The translations under genes were made by a program, and so were the position numbers. Shown here one piece after another: positions 58,307-64,000 of a stretch of 64,000 nucleotides of DNA. A model generated the notes under the pieces. It was not told where the DNA came from. It saw only the letters and a list, made by a program, of their open reading frames with translations, and ran no database searches. Source of the stretch: Streptomyces tuirus (GTDB taxonomy: Bacteria > Actinomycetota > Actinomycetes > Streptomycetales > Streptomycetaceae); NCBI GenBank assembly GCA_018195615.1, contig JAGTPG010000002.1:5387501-5451500 (forward strand), given 5' to 3'. Positions within the stretch are counted from its first letter, which is position 1. The number at the start of each line of letters is the position of its first letter.

Positions 58307-59419
58307 ATGGAGACCGTGGCCGGAGCCGTCACACACGATCCGCCGCCGACCGCCGGCGGGCGGCAGGGCGGACCGTTGATCGTCACCGAGGACACCGAAC
58401 TCCTCGACGACCTGCTGCGCCTGTGCGCGGCGGCGGGCGCCACACCCGAGGTGCACCACGGGGTGCCGGAGCGCAGAGGCAGCTGGGAGACCGCGCCCCT
58501 GGTCCTCGTGGGGGACGACGCGGCGCGGCGCGTCCGCGGGGCCGCCCGCAGAAGGGGCGTCGTCCTCGTCGGCCGGGACCAGGACGACTCCGGGGTGTGG
58601 CGGCGGGCCGTCGAGATCGGCGCCGAGCATGTCCTGATGCTGCCCGACGGCGAGCAGTGGCTGGTCGACCGCATCGCGGACGTGGCCGAGGGCGTCGGCC
58701 GGCCCGCTCTCACCGTGGGCGTCATCGGCGGCCGGGGCGGGGCCGGAGCGTCCACGCTCGCGTGTGCCCTCGCCGTCACCTCCGCGCGGGAGGGCCTGCG
58801 CACCCTCCTCGTGGACGCCGATCCACTGGGCGGCGGACTCGACGTACTCCTCGGTGGTGAGACCGCCGACGGACTGCGCTGGCCCGCGTTCGCCTCCTCC
58901 CGCGGGCGGGTCGGCGGCGGCGCCCTCGAAGAGTCGCTGCCCGAGCTGCACTCGCTGCGGGTGCTCAGCTGGGACCGGGGCGACCGAATCGCCGTCCCGC
59001 CGCAGGCGGTGCGCGCGGTGCTCGCGGCGGCCCGGCGCCGGGGCGGCACGGTCGTGGTCGACCTGCCGCGCCGCATCGACGACGGCGTCGCCGAGGTCCT
59101 CACCCAGCTGGACCTCGGCGTGCTGGTGGTGCCGGCCGAACTGCGGGCCGTCGCCGCCGCCGGGCGGGTGGCGTCCGCCGTCGGCATGGTCCTGCGCGAT
59201 CTGCGGGTGGCGGTCCGCGGGCCGTACCCGCCGGGGCTCGACGCACGCGAGGTGGCACGGCTGCTCGGACTTCTGCTGGTCGGCGAGGTGCCGGTCGAGC
59301 CGGGGCTGCTGCGCCCGGACGAGGGCACGGCGCCTCCGGGTGCCGTCCCGCGCGGACCGCTCGCCCGGTTCTGCAAGGAGTTCTGGGAGCGGGCGCTCGT
59401 CGAGGCGGGTGCGGCATGA
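58307..59419 (+). CDS. ssd: Ssd/TadZ-like septum-site or pilus localisation ATPase
   Basis: 370 residues. The CpaE/TadZ/MinD-type P-loop GGRGGAGASTLACALAVTSA and the LVDADPLGGGLDVLLGGE switch identify it, in a deviant Walker A form. In Streptomyces, Ssd affects septum placement when overproduced, and its genes lead tad loci. The ATG at 58307 is close after AAGGGG; a GTG at 58316 has better spacing to that site and is an alternative start. It overlaps tadA by ATGA. Intact. Confidence 0.88.
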   Translation: METVAGAVTHDPPPTAGGRQGGPLIVTEDTELLDDLLRLCAAAGATPEVHHGVPERRGSWETAPLVLVGDDAARRVRGAARRRGVVLVGRDQDDSGVWRRAVEIGAEHVLMLPDGEQWLVDRIADVAEGVGRPALTVGVIGGRGGAGASTLACALAVTSAREGLRTLLVDADPLGGGLDVLLGGETADGLRWPAFASSRGRVGGGALEESLPELHSLRVLSWDRGDRIAVPPQAVRAVLAAARRRGGTVVVDLPRRIDDGVAEVLTQLDLGVLVVPAELRAVAAAGRVASAVGMVLRDLRVAVRGPYPPGLDAREVARLLGLLLVGEVPVEPGLLRPDEGTAPPGAVPRGPLARFCKEFWERALVEAGAA

Positions 59420-60616
59420 GCACCCTGGCCGGACGGGAGGGCGCTGAGCTGCTGGACGGGGTGCGGCGGTGGCTGGCCGAGAGCGGGGCCGAGCCGACAC
59501 CCGCGCGCGTCGCGCAGGCCCTGCGGGAGCAGGGACGGGTGCTCGGTGACGCGGAAGTCCTCGGGGCCGCCGCGCGGTTGCGGTCCGAGCTGGTCGGCAG
59601 CGGGCCACTGGAGCCGCTGCTCGCCGACCCGTCGGTGACGGACGTGCTGGTGTCGGCCCCGGACCGGGTCTGGGTGGACCGGGGCGGCGGGCTGGAGCTC
59701 ACGTCGGTGCGTTTCGCCGACGCGGCGGCCGTCCGGCGGCTCGCCCAGCGCCTGGCCGCGGTGGCCGGACGCCGCCTGGACGACGCCCGCCCCTGGGCCG
59801 ACGCCCGGCTGCCGGACGGAACACGGCTGCACGCGGTGCTGCCCCGGTGGCCGTGGGCTGTGCCTGCCTCTCGCTGCGCGTCGTACGGCCGCGTGCTTTC
59901 ACGCTCGGCGAGCTGGTCGCGGCGGGCACGGTGCCGCCCGGCGGGGACCGCGTGCTGCGCGCGTTGCTCGACGCACGGCTGTCCTTCCTCGTCAGCGGGG
60001 GCACGGGCACCGGCAAGACGACGCTGCTGAGCGCCCTGCTGGGGCTGGTGGGTCCGGACGAGCGGATCGTCCTCGCCGAGGACTCGGCGGAACTGCGGCC
60101 GGACCATCCGCACGTCGTGCGGTTGGAGACCAGGCCTGCCAACCAGGAGGGCGCGGGCCTCGTCACCCTCGAGGACCTGGTGCGCCAGGCGCTTCGGATG
60201 CGGCCCGACCGGCTGGTCGTGGGCGAGGTGCGCGGGCCCGAAGTGGTGCATCTGCTGGCCGCGTTGAACACCGGCCACGAGGGCGGCTGCGGCACGGTGC
60301 ACGCCAATGCCGCAGCCGACGTACCGGCCCGGCTGGAGGCGCTCGGACGGCCGCCGGGCTCGACCGGGCCGCACTGCACAGCCAGGTGGCCGCCGCCCTC
60401 TCCGTGGTGCTGCACCTCGTACGCGACCGGGCCGGGCGGCGGCGGATCGCCGAGGTGCACGTGCTGGAGCGGGACCCGACGGGGCTGGTGCGGACGGTGC
60501 CGGCGCTGCGATGGGGAGCGGAGGCCTTCGTGCGCGAACGGGGGTGGGAGCGGCTGCGGGGGCTGCTTCGCGACGAGGTGATGCCGAGTGATGGCGGGAC
60601 TGGGAGGGCCGAGTGA
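59416..60616 (+). CDS. tadA: TadA secretion ATPase, two frame breaks
   Basis: Hexameric ATPase of the tight-adherence (Flp pilus) system. Walker A SGGTGTGKTTLLSALLG, the Asp box (LAEDSAEL) and the His box TGHEGGCGTVHAN (about residue 290-310) are all visible. Breaks at CCCC 59842-59845 (LPP joins VAVGCACLSLR) and GG 60345-60346 (LEALG joins TAAGLDRAALHSQV) mask it. It overlaps the next gene (TGATG). Corrected length 400 residues. Confidence 0.88.
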
Positions 60617-61487
60617 TGGCCGGCGTGGCTGAGATGTCGATGGGTGCGGCCGTGGCGTGTATGGGAGCGGCGGTCTGGCTGCTGGGCGAGCGGAACTCGG
60701 CGGCGCGGCGGGCTCGGTTGCTGCTCGCCGGTGGCGGGGCCGTCGGGAGTGGGCCGCCCGGGTGGCGGTGGATGACCGGTGGGCTGCGGGGCGTCCGTGG
60801 GCGGCTGCGGGCCGAGTGGTGGGCGCCGGTGGCGGGGCTGGTGCTGGCGGTGCTCGGGCATCGGTGCTGCCGGTCGTCCTGAGGGCGGCCGGGGTACCGC
60901 TGCTGCGGCGGGTCCGGCTGGCCGGCCTGGCGCGGCGGGACCATGAGCGCCGGGCTGACGCGGTGATCGCCCTGTGCGGGGCGCTCGCCGGGGAGGTGCG
61001 GGCCGGCCGCCAGCCGGGTGAGGCGCTGCTGCGGGCCGCGCGGGACTGCGGCGGACTCGCGGACGCACAGGCGACGGTACTGGCGGCGGCGCGGTTCGGC
61101 GGCGACGTGCCGGGCGCGCTCGCGACTGCCGCCGGGCAACCGGGCGCGGAGGGGCTGCGGGGACTCGCGGCGTGCTGGCGCGTGGCCGTCGACCAGGGCG
61201 CGGGGCTCGCGGCAGGACTGGACCGGCTCACCGCCGCCCTGCGGGCCGAACGGGACCAGCGTTCCGATCTGCGCGCCCAGTTGGCGGGCGCCCGCGCCAC
61301 AGCCGTGATGCTCGCCGGGCTGCCGGCCCTGGGGCTCCTCATCGGCACCGCCCTCGGCGCCGACCCCCTCCACGTCCTGCTGCACACGACGGCGGGGCTG
61401 GGCTGTCTGGTGGCCGGCGGGGTGCTGGAGGGTCTGGGGCTGTGGTGGGTGCTGCGGATCGTGCGGGGCGCGGAGGCGGTGGCATGA
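60616..61487 (+). CDS. tadB: TadB membrane protein, one frame break
   Basis: Inner membrane platform protein of the tad system (GspF-like). ATG 60616 overlaps the tadA stop. The N-terminal helix (MSMGAAVACMGAAVWLLG) and a second one (GLVLAVLGASVLPVVLRAAG) flank a short cytoplasmic loop; after one added base in GGG 60856-60858 the frame runs to 61487 with a cytoplasmic domain and the C-terminal pair of helices (VMLAGLPALGLLIGTALGA, LLHTTAGLGCLVAGGVLEG). Corrected length 290. Confidence 0.85.
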
Positions 61488-62269
61488 GCGGGGAAGTTGT
61501 CCACAGGCTGGGGGTGGCCGTGGGGATACTGCCGGCCCTCGGGTGCTCGGTGCGGTGGCTGAGGGAAGCGCGGCACCACCGGAGGATGCGGCGCCGGCTG
61601 GCCGGGCTGTCGGCCCGGGAGGCGACTCCTGCCGTACCGCGCCTCGGGTTACGGAGGGCAGTGCGCAGGTGGTCGGCTCCTGTGGGGGTGGCGTGTGCCG
61701 GGTGGGCGTTGGTCGGTGGGCTCGCCGGTGTCGCGGTGGGACTGGCGGGTGCGGTGGGCATGTGGCGGTGGCGGCAGCGGCAGGAGGTGGCTGCGGCCGC
61801 ACGGCCGCCCGACCTCGCCGAGGCGGCACTGCAACTGCCCTTGGCCGCCGACCTGCTGGCGGCCTGCATCGCCGCGGGCGCGGGCCCGGTGATCGCGGCG
61901 CAGGCGGTGGGTGAGGCCCTGGGCGGCCCTGTGGGCGACGCGCTGGTCCATGGTGCGGCGGAGGTGCGGCTGGGCGGCGAACCGGGGTCGGCCTGGCGGA
62001 GGTTGGCCGCCGTCCCGGGTGCCGATGGCTTGGCCCGGCTGCTCGAACGGGCAGGTGTGTCCGGGCTGCCCGCCGCCACACCGGTCGCACGACTCGCCGC
62101 CGAGGCCCGCGCCGACTGGGGCCGTACCGCGACGGCCAGGGCCCGCCGAGCGGGCGTCATGGTCAGCGCACCGGTCGGGCTGTGCTTCCTGCCGGCGTTC
62201 ATCGCGGTCGGCGTGCTGCCCGTGGTGATCGGGCTCGCGGGCGGGGTGCTCGGAGGGGGTGATGGGTGA
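61484..62269 (+). CDS. tadC: TadC membrane protein
   Basis: 261 residues; second GspF-like platform protein, paralogue of TadB. Helices include VGVACAGWALVGGLAGVAVGLAGAVGM and VSAPVGLCFLPAFIAVGVLPVVIG at the end. The cytoplasmic part has AEAALQLPLAADLLAACIAAG. ATGA overlap with tadB. A perfect DnaA box (TTGTCCACA, 61497-61505) happens to lie in its 5' end. Intact. Confidence 0.85.
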   Translation: MSGEVVHRLGVAVGILPALGCSVRWLREARHHRRMRRRLAGLSAREATPAVPRLGLRRAVRRWSAPVGVACAGWALVGGLAGVAVGLAGAVGMWRWRQRQEVAAAARPPDLAEAALQLPLAADLLAACIAAGAGPVIAAQAVGEALGGPVGDALVHGAAEVRLGGEPGSAWRRLAAVPGADGLARLLERAGVSGLPAATPVARLAAEARADWGRTATARARRAGVMVSAPVGLCFLPAFIAVGVLPVVIGLAGGVLGGGDG

Positions 62270-62341
62270 GGCGGACACGGGTCGGCGAGGCAAGTGAGCG
62301 GCAGTGAAAAGAAGTTCGGACTCTTTCCTACGGGGGTTGAG

Positions 62342-62551
62342 ATGTATCAGGCGGTACGGGCACGGCTGCGTGCCCTGGTGTGCGGGAAGCGTGCGGCGCG
62401 GAGGGACGCGGGGATGGTCACCTCCGAGTACGCGGTGGGAATCGTCGCGGCGGTGGCGTTCGCGGTGGTGCTCTACAAGGTCATCACCAGCGGTGCGGTC
62501 GGCGCGGAGTTGCAGGGCATCGTGGAGGAAGCCCTCAATGCGCGGATGTGA
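62342..62551 (+). CDS. flp: Flp/Fap pilin-like protein (DUF4244)
   Basis: 69 residues. A basic N-terminus (CGKRAARRDAGM) leads to a hydrophobic helix VTSEYAVGIVAAVAFAVVLYKVIT, the pattern of Flp-type prepilins (short basic leader, Glu at +5 in SEYA, then hydrophobic core). This is likely the structural pilin of the tad system. ATG 62342 follows GGGGGTTGAG; a GTG at 62294 would add 16 residues. No prepilin peptidase is in the window. Confidence 0.8.
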   Translation: MYQAVRARLRALVCGKRAARRDAGMVTSEYAVGIVAAVAFAVVLYKVITSGAVGAELQGIVEEALNARM

Positions 62552-62903
62552 GCGGGGCGCGGACCGGGGGTTCGTCACGGCGGAGTCGGCGGTCGTGCTG
62601 CCCGTGCTGGTGATGTTCGCGATGGCGCTGGTCTGGGGGCTGCTGGTCGTGGCCGCCCAGATCCAGTGCGTGGACGCGGCACGCACGGGCGCCCGCGCGG
62701 CGGCCCGCCAGGACCCGCCCGACGCGGTCGTACGACTGACGCGCGAGGCGGCACCGCCCGGCGCGAGGGTCACCGTCAGCCGGGGCGCGGAACACGTCCG
62801 GGTGGTCGTCGTGGCCGAGCCGCCGGTGCTGCACGGCCTGCCGTTCACCGTGCGGGAGGAGGCCGTGGCGTCGGTGGAGGAGGCCGTGGGGGTGGGCACG
62901 TGA
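62538..62903 (+). CDS. tadE: TadE-like protein
   Basis: 121 residues overlapping the pilin gene by 14 bases. The N-terminal RGFVTAESAVVLPVLVMFAMALVWGLLVVAAQ is a single membrane helix with the TadE Glu (TAESA). A small soluble domain follows (RAAARQDPPDAVVRLTREA). TadE proteins are pseudopilins needed for Flp pilus assembly. The stop overlaps the next gene by GTGA. Confidence 0.82.
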   Translation: MRGCERGADRGFVTAESAVVLPVLVMFAMALVWGLLVVAAQIQCVDAARTGARAAARQDPPDAVVRLTREAAPPGARVTVSRGAEHVRVVVVAEPPVLHGLPFTVREEAVASVEEAVGVGT

Positions 62904-63527
62904 GGCCACGAGGGGAGGTACGCGGCCGGGACGCACCGCGCCGGGCGGAGGTACGAGGCCGGGACGCACCGCGCCGGGCGGAGGTACGAGGCCGGGACGC
63001 ACCGCGCCGGGCGGAGGTACGAGGCCGGGACACGCGGCGCCGGGCGGAGGTACGAGGCCGGGACATGCGGCGCCGGGTGAGGAGAGGTGGTGCCTCCCCG
63101 ATCGGCGGTCCGCCACCCTCCGGAGCGATCGGGGGTCCGCCACCGTCTGGAGCGTCGGAGCGATCGCCGTCCTGTGTGTGGTGTTCGGCGTCGTCCTCGC
63201 GCTCGGGCAGGCCGTCGTGGTCCGGCACCGGGCGGCCGGCGGTGCGGATCTCGCGGCGCTGGCGGCGGCGGACCACTGGGCCGAGGGCGGTACGGCGGCC
63301 TGTGCCCGGGCCGGGCGGGTGGCCCGGGCACAGGGGACGCGGCTCGTGCGGTGCGAGGTCGTCGGCGAGATCTCGGACGTGACGGCGGCGTCGGGACGGG
63401 GGCCGTTCACGGCGGAGGTCAGGGCACGGGCGGGCCCTCCGACGGCCCCGCTGGATGGCCCGTCGGTTGCTCAGCCGCCTGGTCAAGGGCCTCCTTCTCC
63501 TCGGGAGCCCCTCCAGCAGCACCGTGA
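62900..63527 (+). CDS. TadG/Rv3654c-like protein with an 11-residue tandem-repeat N-terminus; two frame breaks
   Basis: The GTG at 62900 overlaps tadE. The first about 60 residues consist of five near-identical 11-residue units (EVRGRDAPRRA). After a suspected missing base in the G run at 63131-63135, the family pattern GSATVWSVGAIAVLCVVFGVVLALGQAVVVRHRAAGGADLAALAAADHWAE appears, which is the Rv3654c/TadE-like membrane region, ending with a Cys-containing soluble part. A further missing base near 63433 is needed to end at 63527; the precise end is uncertain because the minus-strand helicase overlaps it. Confidence 0.65.
62915..63079. repeat. Five tandem 33-base repeats in the TadG-like gene
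   Basis: The unit GAGGTACGAGGCCGGGACGCACCGCGCCGGGCG starts at 62915, 62948, 62981, 63014 and 63047. Units differ by a few bases (GCACCG versus ACGCGG and ACATGC), code for (EVRGRDAPRRA)n, and keep the reading frame. Confidence 0.9.
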
Positions 63528-64000
63528 GCAGGCGCACGGCCCCTCTCTTGTGCAGCGGGTCGTTGCCGTTGCCGCACTTGGGGGACTGGATGCAGGACGG
63601 GCAGCCGGCGTCGCACTCGCAGGACGCGATGGCCTGGCGGGTGGCGGTCAGCCAGGTGCGGGCGGTGTGGAAGGCGCGCTCCGCGAAGCCCGCGCCGCCC
63701 GGATGGCCGTCGTAGACGAAGACCGTGGGCAGGAGCGTGTCCGGATGGAGCGGGATGGAGACGCCGCCGATGTCCCAGCGGTCGCAGGTCGCGAAGAGGG
63801 GCAGCAGGCCGATCGACGCGTGCTCGGCGGCGTGCAGGGAGCCGCCGAGGATCTCCGGGGCGATGCGGGCCCGGTCCAGCTGGTCCTCGGTGACGGTCCA
63901 CCACACCGCCCGGGTGCGCAGCGTACGAGGAGGGAGGTCGAGCTTCGTCTCACCCAGCACCTCACCGGTGATGAGCCGTCGACGGAGGAAGGAGACGACC
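63419..64000 (-). CDS. DEAD/DEAH-box helicase C-terminal part, cut by the right window edge; one frame break
   Basis: The visible residues end a large SF2 helicase of the Hrq1/MrfA-like family with a C-terminal zinc-binding DUF1998 region: CECDAGCPSCIQSPKCGNGN holds four cysteines in the C-x3-C-x2-C-x4-C pattern of that domain, and the upstream ERAFHTARTWLTATRQAI and TVFVYDGHPGGAGF segments fit. The gene starts outside the window. The frame breaks near 63510-63513 (LLEG joins APEEKEALDQAAEQP). It converges on the tad genes and overlaps the TadG-like end, where the true stop of one of them may be misplaced by the breaks. Confidence 0.82.

Noticed and set aside
59100..62090. Minus-strand open frame of 996 codons opposite the tad genes
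   Set aside because: A product of high third-position GC on the plus strand. It is Pro/Arg/Ala-rich with no domain, and the plus-strand Tad genes are clear.

Overview
The DNA is high-GC and typical of a Streptomyces chromosome: GTG starts are common, most genes sit in ATGA or GTGA overlaps, and the gene order wblA, two ArsA-like ATPases, DUF4177, RidA, NUDIX, beta-lactamase-fold hydrolase, crp, nth, NUDIX, MarP-type protease, epoxide hydrolase, holin-like protein, nhaA, acs, tad locus matches what I recall of the S. coelicolor SCO3580-SCO3550 region. I could not search for the species.

Layout. (1) 1-1400: end of a hypothetical gene and a PIG-L deacetylase, apparently chromosomal. (2) 1.65-26.9 kb: a genomic island on the 3' side of a tRNA-Pro(CGG) gene. 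Three direct repeats (about 1653-1772, 20229-20300, 26741-26870) carry the tRNA 3' end and/or its terminator and divide the island into two modules. No integrase is visible. Module A (1.87-20.2 kb) holds a four-gene Wadjet-type SMC anti-plasmid operon (jetABCD), a VapBC45-like toxin-antitoxin pair, an HTH protein, a large HelD-like superfamily 1 helicase with extra C-terminal domains, a 61-residue two-helix membrane protein, and type I methylase and specificity subunits (HsdM, HsdS) with no HsdR. Module B (20.3-26.6 kb) holds a broken hypothetical gene, an unidentified remnant, a secreted NucA/NucB-type nuclease between a larger secreted protein and a small cytoplasmic protein that may be its immunity factor, and an XRE-DUF488 protein with a partner. 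(3) 27-32.3 kb: Pr6Pr membrane protein, metallophosphoesterase, GatB/Yqey protein, three small exported proteins, a LuxR remnant and an IS5-type remnant. (4) 32.4-56.6 kb: conserved core (class A PBP, wblA, ArsA-like ATPases, RidA, crp, nth, nhaA, acs, a SulP-carbonic anhydrase fusion, polysaccharide deacetylase). (5) 56.9-64 kb: HAD phosphatase, then ssd-tadABC-flp-tadE-tadG, converging on a DEAD-box helicase cut by the window edge.

Caution. About thirty genes or remnants are interrupted by single-base frame breaks, almost all equivalent to one missing base inside a G or C run. They hit conserved housekeeping genes (nth, PBP tail, tadA, tadB, NUDIX genes) as well as island genes, so I read most of them as sequencing or assembly errors rather than pseudogenes. 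Feature coordinates give the inferred full gene across such breaks, and the suspected break position is stated.

How the parts fit. The island looks like a defence and conflict cassette: Wadjet removes plasmids, the methylase/specificity/helicase set resembles a restriction-like system without its usual motor-nuclease, VapBC and the nuclease-immunity trio are selfish or competitive modules. The HelD-like helicase with small membrane protein and HsdMS is the best candidate for an undescribed system.
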